Positions 1-10,937 of a stretch of 64,000 bases of DNA are shown piece by piece. Position numbers and translations under genes: made by a program. Location of the stretch: contig OX336345.1 of assembly GCA_946902875.1 (NCBI GenBank), positions 14,229,395 through 14,293,394 of the forward strand. Reading direction: 5' to 3'. Source of the stretch: Nematopogon swammerdamellus (taxonomy: Eukaryota > Arthropoda > Insecta > Lepidoptera > Adelidae). The notes under the pieces are model-generated. The model made no database searches and had not been told where the DNA came from. It saw only the letters and a list, made by a program, of their open reading frames with translations. How positions within the stretch are numbered: position 1 is the first letter of the stretch; every line of letters begins with the position of its first letter.

Positions 1-230
1 GAAGAGTTTCAGCAAATTTCCCAAATGTTGCTGCTCCGCGATTCGACGTATCTATTGCAGATAGTATCTATCAAGTTAAAGTAACCTACTTGAAGGAATA
101 TTTGACAGAAATAAAAAAAAAGTTTAAAGGATCGCTGGAATCTGGAATGTGCGAAGGAAAACAGGGTATTAGTCGTAAGACTATTACACCTTAACCGGTC
201 TTTTTTTGCGCGGTAACCGCGCGAGGTCTG

Positions 231-361
231 CTGTCACTTTGTCCGCCCTATATTAAAATAGGGCAGTCGCCGTGGCCGGCTGTCTGGCTAGTAGGAGCGG
301 TCACTTTGTCCACCATAAGTTAGGGCGGTCGCAGCGATCGACTACTGGCTAAGAAGAGAAC
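231..361 (+). repeat. Two tandem GC-rich monomers, possible 5' UTR of a non-LTR element
   Basis: Two imperfect copies of a ~65-bp unit, each beginning GTCACTTTGTCC and continuing through GGGCAGTCGC or GGGCGGTCGC to CTGGCTA, lie just upstream of a degenerate endonuclease reading frame. Tandem 5' monomers act as promoters in some non-LTR elements; that role here is inferred from position only. Confidence 0.45.
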
Positions 362-397
362 TGCGAATGAGACACGAATGTCAGTCGAACCGCCTGC

Positions 398-1524
398 TTG
401 CTCGACATCGACCCCGGCGCCCGCAGGGCGATAGTGCTAGAAGGAGTTCCGCCGGTTCGATTATCACAGCGAAGAAGAACTGGCAAGAAACTTCGCTGGA
501 TCGTGTCCTGGTCGTCGACGGTAGGGCGGCGAGGTGGCTCCGGACCTGCAAAGTTAAACGGATCCAGACAAATTAGTCGTAAATCTCCAGCGGCCCGTTC
601 TCCCTCAAAATTTAAGGTAGACCTCGCCATTATAATAGTTCTACACACAACATCTTCCGTCGTCGCCTGTCATCTGCAGACGGCGAGGCCTCACCTTCTC
701 TTTCTAACAGAGACCCAGGTCGGGCGTCCTGCAGACTCATCCTACTTGGACGTTCTTGGCTACAATATTCAGGAACGTTTCATGGCGAAGGGTGGTGTCT
801 GCTTGTTTGTACGTCAGATCTACGTTGTCTACTATAACCAGATCACCCGGTTTGCGGATCCTCTTTTCCCTGTATGTATCCGCGTGAATCTTCCCCATGT
901 GGTGAGGATTCATACACGGCGGGTGCATACAGATGTCGAGCATCTCAGCATTACGACAGACAAACTGTTCTGCTATTTCCCTACGGTGGAGTTAGTGAAG
1001 CTGGGTGATTTCAACGCTAAACATCAAGATTGGTTGGGCTCCCCCGTCACTGACTATGCCTGCTTACAACTTGGCCATTGCACACGGGTTGACGCAGTTG
1101 GTGTCTGGAACTACTCGGATACCCAATATATCTGCCCATCGACCTAGTTTATTGGACCTAGTCCTGACTATTGAGCCAAATGGCTACAGGTTGAGCATTG
1201 AGGCTCCCCTCGATAACTCCGACCATGCCTTATACGCTCAACTGTGCCAACTGTACACTTCGCGAAAGCACGTGAATGTAGTACGTGGACCGTTTGGCAC
1301 TATCGGTTAGCACAATGGGATGACTTCCGTTCCTTCCTGGGAGAATACCCTTGGCACGAACTTTGCTTCTCTTTATCAGACCCATTCCTGTGTGCCTCCC
1401 TCTCCATCCCTATTTCTACCGTTCCTATCGGCGGTCGCCTTAAGCCTTGGTTCGATCGTCTTTGCAGGCTGGTTATTGACGCTAAGAACCAGGCCCATAG
1501 GAAATGGCTGCTCTCAATAGGTCT
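398..1524 (+). pseudogene. Non-LTR retrotransposon endonuclease (APE-type) fragment, frameshifted
   Basis: The plus-strand frames at 398-1147, 1005-1310 and 1244-1546 together carry an apurinic-like endonuclease domain broken by frameshifts. Visible motifs are LFLTETQ (metal-binding Glu), LGDFNAKHQDWLG and DNSDHALY (catalytic Asp-His). The part after SDH (WHYRLAQWDDFRSFLGEYPW, then RLKPWFDRLCRL) is clearly related to the N-terminus of the minus-strand element at 33910-36283, so both belong to one CR1/Jockey-like family. The fragment stops where a SINE begins at about 1525, and no reverse transcriptase domain follows. It is a dead relic. Confidence 0.8.
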
Positions 1525-1906
1525 GTCAGCCTCGGTAGCTCAGTGATCCGGTCTGGTCGGTCGACTATTATTAAGCAATCCTGAGCGCGGTCAGTACATT
1601 GATGGGTGACCGCTCGACCGTTGGGGCTGACCGTGGTTCGGACTCCACGTTAAACTGTAGGTCCCTTCCCTTCTTATCTTACTAGGTGGTAGGGTTTATC
1701 CCGGCCGGGTTGGTACCACAGCACTGAACTAAACGTCGTAGGAAGAAACGGCTATGTAAATAGTTTGTTTCCTGTCCAGTTTAGTGAAGCCGACATGAAA
1801 TGAAGGGAAGCACTGACATGGCGCCTAGTTCACCCGGTATTATGGGCTGACATCACAGATGTTGCAGGTGATGTTGCCAAACGTATCAGTTTCCATTTAA
1901 AAAAAA
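1525..1906 (+). mobile_element. SINE, near full length (tRNA/5S-like chimeric head)
   Basis: It begins GCCTCGGTAGCTCAGTG (tRNA-like A box), continues with a 5S-like block (TTAAGCAA..GCGCGGTCAGTAC..GATGGGTGACCGC) and GTGGTTCGGACTCCACG (B-box-like). The body shared by all copies in the window follows (CTTACTAGGTGGTAGGGTTTA, CCGTGTCAGTTTCCAT-like end) and ends in an A-rich tail at 1897-1906. It directly follows the endonuclease relic. I found no clear target duplication. Confidence 0.8.
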
Positions 1907-2214
1907 GTCGAGACGACGAGAGCACAGATTACTTAATAGTTACTTCGTAACAGATAAATCACTCCATAGAAAATGTTCCTACCTTCGGGCTTTAATAGCC
2001 TACTCTTTCACAACGCCAATCGCTGCGTGCGAAAATGTACCTTAACGATCGAGTGTAAAGTGGTTATTGCTTTGCAGCTGCGCGCACTTGCGTGGGCGAG
2101 CGTCTATGTATACTTCGCGCGGCAGACGAATTTCTACTGAAATAGACCGCCGGCGGCCCGTCGGGCGGTAGGTAGTTAGCGCGCGCAAGTACATAGAGTG
2201 CGTGAGGCCTGACG
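1907..2214 (+). repeat. Dispersed repeat family B, copy 1
   Basis: The segment from GAGCACAGATTACTTAATAG to GCGTGAGGCCTG recurs at 18451-18960 with high identity. In the second copy the run is interrupted by a SINE. The 3' half is GC-rich (GCGCGCACTTGCGTGGGCGA). Short open frames on both strands are not conserved between the copies, so it looks non-coding. The class is unknown. Confidence 0.75.
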
Positions 2215-2849
2215 AGAGCTCAACGTCGCTGGTAGGTCCTGCAAACGAACACAAACTTGGCCAAGTTCAGGCACGACAAGTTCAGCGTTCGGTCGGATGG
2301 CTTGCTCGCTATACTCGCGAAGGAAAAGGTAAATGTCTTTGCACGCCTTTTCGCCTAAATCCCGATGTACATTATTTACTGCCACGTATTGTATAGTAAA
2401 CAAAAAAATGTGTCTTCGAGATGTTTAATACAACGACAAACATGTTTTAGTTAATTTAATGTAATGTAAAGTATTGAGGTGTACTGTGTAATTCAAAGTA
2501 ATTCAAAGTAATTTAAAGTACTTCGTTAAGTACTTTGGGGTTACATGCAATCCTAATTGCGCCTTATAAATGAGTGGAAAGGTTATTGCAATATTTGTTT
2601 TTTAAGAAGTTCATTTTCGAAAACGAACCTTAGAGGTACGTCGAAAGAAATGTCAAAATAGTGTGCAGTGCAGACCCGCTCAGTTGCTCTGCATATTCCC
2701 GCATCAGTTTTTGTCGTCAAGCGCGCACACACACTCACAGTGCAGGTAATATTTTCATAGTGAGTAAAAGCTAAAATATATATTACCCACGATTATCGGT
2801 CATGCATGAGGTTGTATATCCCACGGAAGTGTGGGGGTCGAGGTATGTT
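2215..2849. other. Anonymous intergenic DNA
   Basis: No gene, RNA or repeat boundary recognised. The stretch contains short direct repeats of GTAATTCAAA/GTAATTTAAA around 2488-2520. Confidence 0.5.
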
Positions 2850-3160
2850 AAATGCCAAGAACATGCACAACCGTGAGGTATGCAATCTCCGTTAGTACTT
2901 TTTGGAAAATGCTGATGTTTGTGAGATGCACCGCGATGTCGCTACCAGCTTTAAAGGTCTTACCCCACTGGGCATGGGAAAAGAGAACTGGCGGAAGCCG
3001 GTTGTACTTAGCACTGAGGACCGCATGGAAGTATGGAAAGACAAGGAGCTGCACGGTAGGTACTTCCGGTATCTCACGGGACCGTATGTACATGGGCGTC
3101 ATTAGACACCTTCTGGGTGGCTCGGCACCATATGTCGCGCTAACAATAAATAAAAAAAAC
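2850..3160 (+). mobile_element. Retroelement fragment with non-LTR 3' end
   Basis: The frame at 2902-3105 contains a protein-like stretch (WRKPVVLSTEDRMEVWKDKE) that I cannot assign with certainty. The stretch 3085-3158 (CATGGGCGTCATTAGACACC, then GGCTCGGCACCATATGTCGC and an AATAAATAAAAAAAAC tail) matches the 3' end of the non-LTR family seen reversed at 44318-44789, 15875-16036 and 58060-58180. The 3' end identity is secure. The upstream coding identity is not. Confidence 0.5.
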
Positions 3161-3319
3161 TTATTATTTGCGCTTTTTGTGACAATGCGCACAAATACCG
3201 CCCGCGGGCCGCATGCGGTCCGCGGGCCGCGGTTTAACGACCACTGGTATAGCTGGATTAATAAAGTGTTCACAGTTTTACGATAAATCTATCGTTAAAC
3301 GGTCCTATGATTATACATG

Positions 3320-3785
3320 AACGATTTTAGAACTTAGTAACAAGGCGTCTATCCGACATTCAACTTGGCCGACTAGGAAATGCTCCAAGGTGAGGGCAGG
3401 CAACCAAAGTTTTTTATGAAGTAGGTTATCAGAACTATCGAATGGTGTGATTTTCATCTTGGTACTCGATGACGTAAATTTGACCATTTTTCACCACTCT
3501 TAAATTTGCCCGACTGCGAAAACTGCCAAGGTAGGACGAGGCAACCTAGTATTTTTGTGCTCTTCTCGATGACCTTTATCGAATGTATCAGGTCTCCAGT
3601 TGGTACTCGATGACGTAAATTGTACCAAAAAAATGACATGTTTAATTACCTTCTACACAAAACGTGCCAGGATTTTCTCAGGCAACCCTGTATATTTGAG
3701 ATGCCTATCCTATTCTAGACCACCACAAACTGGTCCCATCTTGGTACTCGATGACGTTGGTTTTTTGCATCGCGCTCTCGTACTA
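3320..3785 (+). repeat. 141-bp tandem repeat, about three copies
   Basis: The motif GGTACTCGATGACGT starts at 3461, 3602 and 3743, giving an exact 141-bp period. The companion block (GCCAAGG..GGCAACC) recurs with it. The copies have diverged and carry no shared reading frame. Confidence 0.75.
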
Positions 3786-4022
3786 TAAGGGATATGACTC
3801 CCTTCTTATATTACTAGGTGGAAGGGTTTAACCCGCCCGGGTTGGTATAACCGCACTGAATGAAAGGTCGGTCGAAACAGCTATGTAAATAGTTTGTGTT
3901 TTCCGTCCAGTTCAGTGTAGCCGGCACGACCGAAGGGAAGCACTGACGTGGCACCAAGTTCACCTGGTGTTATGGGCCGACATCACAGATGTTAACCGTG
4001 TCAGCTTCAAAATAAAAAATAA
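3786..4022 (+). mobile_element. SINE, 5'-truncated
   Basis: This copy of the window's SINE body runs from CCCTTCTTATATTACTAGGT to an A-rich end near 4022. The promoter head is missing and a short internal deletion removes part of the GATGTAGCCAACC segment. Confidence 0.75.
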
Positions 4023-4260
4023 AATCGGTGTTGTGTAACAAGAACTCCGGTAAAATACAGCACAACACCGACCACCGCGTTTAGTAAAGTATTAGGACAA
4101 AGATAACTATCAAGCTGCAAGTAAGCCACGAAGACCTGCTGCATCACCGAGTGGAAGGACCGTGCCAAGGTGAGAGGTGGCCTTTTACGATATGCACGGA
4201 GATATTTGCAGTGGGGCTATTCTTTAAAATTTTGCGGGACTGGCCAGTCCCGGTGGAACA
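4023..4260 (+). repeat. Dispersed repeat family A, copy 1
   Basis: The block runs CGGTGTTGTGTAACAAG, CAGCACAACACCGACCACCG, GGAAGGACCGTGCCA, CTTTTACGATATGCACGG, GTGGGGCTATTCTTT. The same order recurs at 18118-18450 and 38245-38612, with a partial reversed copy at 40791-40860. The first ~45 bases can fold as a hairpin (GGTGTTG/CAACACC). It ends with CTGGCCAGTCCCGGTGGAAC at 4240-4259, two bases before the large inverted duplication. The class is unknown. Confidence 0.7.
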
Positions 4261-4261
4261 C

Positions 4262-5435
4262 AAGTACATACTAGTTAATTAAACGTATAAATTACTATTT
4301 ATAGATTAAATTAAATACATATGAATTACAATTTATATAATACATAATACCTAAATATATACATACATACTTGTCCATTCAGAATTAAAGGATTTTTTAG
4401 CTTTTGACTTCATACTGACGGAGATGGTACAACTTTAAGTGTTTTTTGAATAACGGAAGCGACTTGCAGTGCCGTATACAGTGAGGTAGTAGATTCCACA
4501 GCCGAGCTGCGTGCACAGAAAAGGAGTTTGTGTAATATCCAGTTTTATGAGTGGAAATGGCTAAGATATTATCATCACTTGACCGAAGCGTTACACCGTG
4601 GGAAGATAAGTACTGAAAACGCGAAGATAGGTACTCGGGAGCAGAAGGGTTGTTGATACAAGAATAAAGAAGGCCAAGAATGTGGGAATTTCTGCGGAGA
4701 CGGATTGGGAGCCCCTTGAGACGTCTGCGGTATTGTGAAACATGGTCGTACTTACGTAAACCGAAAATGAAGCGTATACACGTTTTGCAGACGCTCAAGC
4801 TTGTCCAGGAGTTCCTCAGTAACGTCCAGGCAACACACATCCGCATAATCAAGGATGGGGAGAAGCAGCGATTGTGATAGAATTGTCTTTGTGGAGGTCG
4901 GAAGAAGGTTCTGCAGCCGCCTCAGGGAGTGCGCCGCAGGATAGACTTTTCAACTGACCTCATTGACCTGAGCCTGCCAAGATAGCGTATCATCCATAAG
5001 AATTCCCAGGTTTTTGACAACCCTAGTATATGGTATGGCAGTACCGTTGTACATAATCTCAGGCAACGAGTCACGATCAATCCTCGATAGTAGTCGAGGA
5101 CTTCCGGCAATCATTGCCTGAGACTTATTTGGATTCACGATGAGTCCAAAGGATCTGGTCCAGCCAAAAATGGTGGCCAGATCAGCATTGATCACATCAA
5201 TGATTCCAGCAATGCCGTCAATACTACCTGCCAGATATAGTTGTAAGTCATCGGCATACAAGTGGTAGAGAGAAACTAAGAGTTTGGAGACAAAATTAAT
5301 AAAAATTGCGAAGAGCAGAGGAGATAACACCCACCTTGTGGAACACCAGCAGTTAAATCATTCCATTCAGAAAAGTCATTGTCAATTCTAACACGTTGCT
5401 GGCGACCACGAAGGTATGAGTCAAACCAATCTATT
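4262..5435 (-). pseudogene. Non-LTR reverse transcriptase relic (left-arm copy)
   Basis: This is the mirror of the relic at 10938-12374, cut at the outer arm end so that the last ~263 bases of the element (3' UTR and TATC tail) are missing here. The minus-strand frames at 4950-5330 and 4397-4852 carry the RT YADDLQLYLAG motif and the CR1-like C-terminus. The truncation shows that the right-arm copy keeps the more complete locus. Confidence 0.85.
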
Positions 5436-7142
5436 ACCTAATTAGGTACCTACAAATAAATTTCTTTGGACAGTGATTGGTTGATAAGCAAGTACTTGCC
5501 AAAGTATGTATTTTCATTACAATTCGCGCGACACGCTTTTTGAAAACAAATCTAAAATCTAAACTTATTTGATTATTTTTAGTACATGGCGTAAATAAAA
5601 GCTTCTTTTTATAAAGATATTTTATTTATTATTTTTATATTACTGTCACTCGCACTAGATGTCCCGTAAGTACTAATATTTATTATAGCATAATTATTAT
5701 GCATGAGATCGACTCGACGACGTTTACAAACATCACTAATTACAAGGTATAAATATGTGTTGACGCAGTTTCTCTCTGCATCAATCGCGGCAAGCAATAA
5801 ATCAAGCCCACTTCGCTGTTCTGTTTAATTTCAGAAGCGGAAACGCTAGGACTATCTATACCTATGACGACGGACGAGTTCGTAGCACCGGAAAATTTAA
5901 CAAATAGCCCAGTAATATCGTTCGAGGCGACACACTGCGACTCGCTCCAATAAATGAACGAAGGTACGAATAAAAGGAGCTCATAGCCAAGTATTTTTTT
6001 TGTTAATTCCGAGCAGAAGGAGCGGAGAGAAAGTAAAGGTTCGCGAGGAAAAAATCGGCAAATGTAGGAGGTACAAATCAAGGGTGATGTTATAACGAGT
6101 CGCGACGAAACGCTGCCTCGGCTGAAACGAGCTCACAAAACGCACAGAGAGCCAATACAGACGTAACAAAGCTCTGAGACAGGTGTCCCGTATGCAAAAA
6201 ATATTGTTTCTCTCCTATTCAATTATGTGTTCACCTTCTTGAGAAACAGCTGCGAGGCTCCTGGAGAAATTCTTCACAATTCTGAATATTTCAGGTGGAA
6301 TATAAAAATTCGTATTTAAAATTACAAATTTTCGAGACGGGAATGCAGGAACGGAAATTATATTTTTGCTGCAGAATTTGTAGCTTCTCGGGCACCGTAC
6401 ATTATGAAATTTTGTTAGGTCATAAAAGCGGCGCTAAAGCAGAAGGTCGACCAGCTCGTGTCCAGGTTGGCTTTAAAATAAACTTTTACTTTAAATTAGA
6501 GCTCTTGATTCGCTACTTTCTTCATTAAATGGGATTCAGCTTGATAATTTTACTAAGAAGAAAGGTTTGCGTTTGCGATGGAATCTTCTGGCCATCATAA
6601 GCGAAAGAGTGCTTGAAATATATATTTTTTTAATTGTCTTGATCATTAAAATCGTTCTACCTTAAAATTGTATTGAATTAAACTCTGCTTCGAATTTTTC
6701 AATTTTAATCATATTTCGGTAATTGTTAGCCGTATCTTAGCATTAGTCTGACCTATTTTTCATCACTTACTGACTTCTTTTCATATAGTAGCCACATATA
6801 AAATTGTGACTTACTAACCGGTCATCGCCATATTTGTTTATTTATTTATTTTAGACAGGCAGCATAGGCCGATACGTCTAAATCCAGTTCAAATTTGTTG
6901 TTTTTTTCATTATCTTAGATTTTTAAAATGTTTTATTATTATTTGTTTTTTATTTCATTTATTTTCACATTCTATGTACAAGATAGGATAAAAATACATT
7001 TTTACATTAATTCTATATACCTAAAATATTAAAATACACAAATTAATATAAAAACACCACCTATCTATGTACAATAAAACGGCGTTATCGCCGGCTGCGG
7101 CGGTGGGAGACAGGCACTCTTTTTGAGATTATGTTTTATTTT
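5436..7142. other. AT-rich non-genic part of left arm
   Basis: Mirror image of 9231-10937. Short open frames are present on the minus strand but none resembles a known protein. A TTTATTTATTTATTTTAG run sits near 6838. No gene is supported. Confidence 0.5.
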
Positions 7143-7143
7143 T

Positions 7144-7258
7144 TTAATATTTATCTAGTCTATTTTTGAATTGGTTGGTACTAAGTGCGCTTATTACTTC
7201 CTCTGGAAGTTGGTTCCAGTCGTCCACCATTCTGTTATGAAAATGTTTGCGAGTATTG
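7144..7258 (-). pseudogene. CR1-like RT C-terminal fragment (left-arm copy)
   Basis: Mirror of 9115-9229. The minus strand encodes HFHNRMVDDWNQLPEEVISA followed by a FKNRLDKY end and a stop, the usual last residues of CR1/Rex-like reverse transcriptases. Nothing of the RT core precedes it. Confidence 0.75.
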
Positions 7259-7614
7259 CAGTTAAATATTGTTCAACTTAGTTTCATGCTGGGGCCTCGA
7301 AGATTAACGTTTTGGTTCAATGGTTTTCGCTTTCATTCGTCAACTTCACACTTGCTGTATCGCGTGGAGATTACATGCTTGTATATATCAGTATGTCGAC
7401 GGTCACGATTCAATCACCGTACACCTGGCTCGGCGTAGGCGCGAGGCGCGTCCTGTCCTGGCGAATCCTTATAAATCGGAGCGATGCGAGGAGGCAGCCC
7501 TGATTAATCGCCTCATCAGTGGCGTCTAGTTACGAGCCGTCTCATTTATTCTTAGCTTTTCGCCCATCCCGGCGGCTACCATGCAACATTTGAGATCGCT
7601 ACTGGAGGAGCTGG

Positions 7615-7990
7615 TTTTTTTCTATGGAAACTGACACGGTTGGCTACATCACCTACAACATCCGTGATGAACACCGGGTGAATTAGCTGCCATGTCAGTG
7701 CTTCCCTTCGGGCGTGCCGGCTACACTGAACTGGACGGAAAACACAAACTATTTACATAGACGTTTCGACCGACGACGTTTCATTCAGTGCGGTGGTATC
7801 AACCCGGGCGGGTTGAACCCTACCACCTAGTAAGATAAGAAGGGAAGGGACCTACAGTTTACGTGGAATCCGAACCACGGTCAGCCTCCAACGGTCGAGC
7901 GGTCACCCAACCAAGTACTGACCGCGCCCAGCGTTGCTTAACAATCAATAGCAACAGTCGACTGTCTGCACCACTGAGCTATCGGGGCTG
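7615..7990 (-). mobile_element. SINE, near full length (left-arm copy)
   Basis: Mirror of 8383-8758. The promoter head lies at the high-coordinate end and the A-rich tail near 7615. Confidence 0.85.
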
Positions 7991-8061
7991 ACGGTTACTG
8001 TAAAACTTAATAAAGATAATTTCACGTCTATTTCCCGATTAGGCAGGCGGTCTTAACACAC

Positions 8062-8311
8062 TGGCCAGTCCCGGTGGAACGTACATGATACTCTCCATCA
8101 TGGCCCCACATGATACAGTGTACAATTTACCGGGGTAATTTCAATTTTTTTAGGCAAGGGGTCACATTCATTGCTCTCTTTCGTGATCCATTTGACCTTT
8201 TATAAACGTTTAATAGTGTAATAATCCAAAGCCGACGATCATAATGTATGAATTACAACAGTAGGGACAGGCGTCAAAGGTGTGTTACACGAGTCAGCTT
8301 ACTGACTCGTG
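8062..8311. other. Spacer of the large inverted duplication
   Basis: This 250-bp single-copy segment separates the arms. With 8061 it starts CTGGCCAGTCCCGGTGGAAC, the same 20-mer that sits outside the left arm at 4240. It ends in a perfect 10-bp stem (8288-8297 with 8302-8311, loop CTTA). No coding frame is seen. Confidence 0.85.
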
Positions 8312-8382
8312 GTGTGTTAAGACCGCCTGCCTAATCGGGAAATAGACGTGAAATTATCTTTATTAAGTTTTACAGTAACCGT

Positions 8383-8758
8383 CAGCCCCGATAGCTCAGT
8401 GGTGCAGACAGTCGACTGTTGCTATTGATTGTTAAGCAACGCTGGGCGCGGTCAGTACTTGGTTGGGTGACCGCTCGACCGTTGGAGGCTGACCGTGGTT
8501 CGGATTCCACGTAAACTGTAGGTCCCTTCCCTTCTTATCTTACTAGGTGGTAGGGTTCAACCCGCCCGGGTTGATACCACCGCACTGAATGAAACGTCGT
8601 CGGTCGAAACGTCTATGTAAATAGTTTGTGTTTTCCGTCCAGTTCAGTGTAGCCGGCACGCCCGAAGGGAAGCACTGACATGGCAGCTAATTCACCCGGT
8701 GTTCATCACGGATGTTGTAGGTGATGTAGCCAACCGTGTCAGTTTCCATAGAAAAAAA
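8383..8758 (+). mobile_element. SINE, near full length, best-preserved head
   Basis: The head reads GTCAGCCCCGATAGCTCAGT (A box), then TTAAGCAACGCTGGGCGCGG and TCAGTACTTGGTTGGGTGAC (close to the 3' half of insect 5S rRNA including box C), then GTGGTTCGGATTCCACG (B-box-like). The common body follows from CCCTTCCCTTCTTATCTTAC to GTCAGTTTCCATAGAAAAAAA. It would be transcribed by RNA polymerase III and moved by a non-LTR partner; both are inferred from the family type. Confidence 0.85.
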
Positions 8759-9114
8759 CCAGCTCCTCCAGTAGCGATCTCAAATGTTGCATGGTAGCCG
8801 CCGGGATGGGCGAAAAGCTAAGAATAAATGAGACGGCTCGTAACTAGACGCCACTGATGAGGCGATTAATCAGGGCTGCCTCCTCGCATCGCTCCGATTT
8901 ATAAGGATTCGCCAGGACAGGACGCGCCTCGCGCCTACGCCGAGCCAGGTGTACGGTGATTGAATCGTGACCGTCGACATACTGATATATACAAGCATGT
9001 AATCTCCACGCGATACAGCAAGTGTGAAGTTGACGAATGAAAGCGAAAACCATTGAACCAAAACGTTAATCTTCGAGGCCCCAGCATGAAACTAAGTTGA
9101 ACAATATTTAACTG

Positions 9115-9229
9115 CAATACTCGCAAACATTTTCATAACAGAATGGTGGACGACTGGAACCAACTTCCAGAGGAAGTAATAAGCGCACTTAGTACCAACC
9201 AATTCAAAAATAGACTAGATAAATATTAA
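9115..9229 (+). pseudogene. CR1-like RT C-terminal fragment
   Basis: A 37-codon frame ends HFHNRMVDDWNQLPEEVISA ... FKNRLDKY stop. The pattern F..R.V..WN.LP..V..A.....FK..LD is the standard C-terminus of CR1/Rex-like reverse transcriptases. The following ~330 bases up to 9560 are probably its AT-rich 3' UTR. The copy is heavily 5'-truncated. Confidence 0.75.
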
Positions 9230-9559
9230 AAAAATAAAACATAATCTCAAAAAGAGTGCCTGTCTCCCACCGCCGCAGCCGGCGATAACGCCGTTTTATT
9301 GTACATAGATAGGTGGTGTTTTTATATTAATTTGTGTATTTTAATATTTTAGGTATATAGAATTAATGTAAAAATGTATTTTTATCCTATCTTGTACATA
9401 GAATGTGAAAATAAATGAAATAAAAAACAAATAATAATAAAACATTTTAAAAATCTAAGATAATGAAAAAAACAACAAATTTGAACTGGATTTAGACGTA
9501 TCGGCCTATGCTGCCTGTCTAAAATAAATAAATAAACAAATATGGCGATGACCGGTTAG

Positions 9560-10937
9560 TAAGTCACAATTTTATATGTGGCTACTATATGAAAAGAAGT
9601 CAGTAAGTGATGAAAAATAGGTCAGACTAATGCTAAGATACGGCTAACAATTACCGAAATATGATTAAAATTGAAAAATTCGAAGCAGAGTTTAATTCAA
9701 TACAATTTTAAGGTAGAACGATTTTAATGATCAAGACAATTAAAAAAATATATATTTCAAGCACTCTTTCGCTTATGATGGCCAGAAGATTCCATCGCAA
9801 ACGCAAACCTTTCTTCTTAGTAAAATTATCAAGCTGAATCCCATTTAATGAAGAAAGTAGCGAATCAAGAGCTCTAATTTAAAGTAAAAGTTTATTTTAA
9901 AGCCAACCTGGACACGAGCTGGTCGACCTTCTGCTTTAGCGCCGCTTTTATGACCTAACAAAATTTCATAATGTACGGTGCCCGAGAAGCTACAAATTCT
10001 GCAGCAAAAATATAATTTCCGTTCCTGCATTCCCGTCTCGAAAATTTGTAATTTTAAATACGAATTTTTATATTCCACCTGAAATATTCAGAATTGTGAA
10101 GAATTTCTCCAGGAGCCTCGCAGCTGTTTCTCAAGAAGGTGAACACATAATTGAATAGGAGAGAAACAATATTTTTTGCATACGGGACACCTGTCTCAGA
10201 GCTTTGTTACGTCTGTATTGGCTCTCTGTGCGTTTTGTGAGCTCGTTTCAGCCGAGGCAGCGTTTCGTCGCGACTCGTTATAACATCACCCTTGATTTGT
10301 ACCTCCTACATTTGCCGATTTTTTCCTCGCGAACCTTTACTTTCTCTCCGCTCCTTCTGCTCGGAATTAACAAAAAAAATACTTGGCTATGAGCTCCTTT
10401 TATTCGTACCTTCGTTCATTTATTGGAGCGAGTCGCAGTGTGTCGCCTCGAACGATATTACTGGGCTATTTGTTAAATTTTCCGGTGCTACGAACTCGTC
10501 CGTCGTCATAGGTATAGATAGTCCTAGCGTTTCCGCTTCTGAAATTAAACAGAACAGCGAAGTGGGCTTGATTTATTGCTTGCCGCGATTGATGCAGAGA
10601 GAAACTGCGTCAACACATATTTATACCTTGTAATTAGTGATGTTTGTAAACGTCGTCGAGTCGATCTCATGCATAATAATTATGCTATAATAAATATTAG
10701 TACTTACGGGACATCTAGTGCGAGTGACAGTAATATAAAAATAATAAATAAAATATCTTTATAAAAAGAAGCTTTTATTTACGCCATGTACTAAAAATAA
10801 TCAAATAAGTTTAGATTTTAGATTTGTTTTCAAAAAGCGTGTCGCGCGAATTGTAATGAAAATACATACTTTGGCAAGTACTTGCTTATCAACCAATCAC
10901 TGTCCAAAGAAATTTATTTGTAGGTACCTAATTAGGT
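9560..10937. other. AT-rich non-genic part of right arm
   Basis: Open frames of 62-113 codons occur on the plus strand (10204, 10292, 10576) but overlap one another in different frames and show no recognisable domain. I see no gene here. Confidence 0.5.

Larger units (their letters stand above)
4262..8061 (+). repeat. Left arm of a 3.8-kb inverted duplication
   Basis: Each base pairs with position 16373 minus its own coordinate. I compared both junctions and several internal blocks (around 4921, 5601, 7247, 7661) and found no mismatch. All open frames inside are mirrored with identical peptides. Symmetry breaks at 4261 and 8062. The arm carries a 3'-truncated copy of a non-LTR relic, another non-LTR 3' fragment and a SINE, all reversed relative to the right arm. 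Confidence 0.95.

Noticed and set aside
8383..8520. A functional tRNA or 5S rRNA gene
   Set aside because: The boxes are embedded in a repeated SINE, the cloverleaf does not close and the 5' half of 5S is absent.
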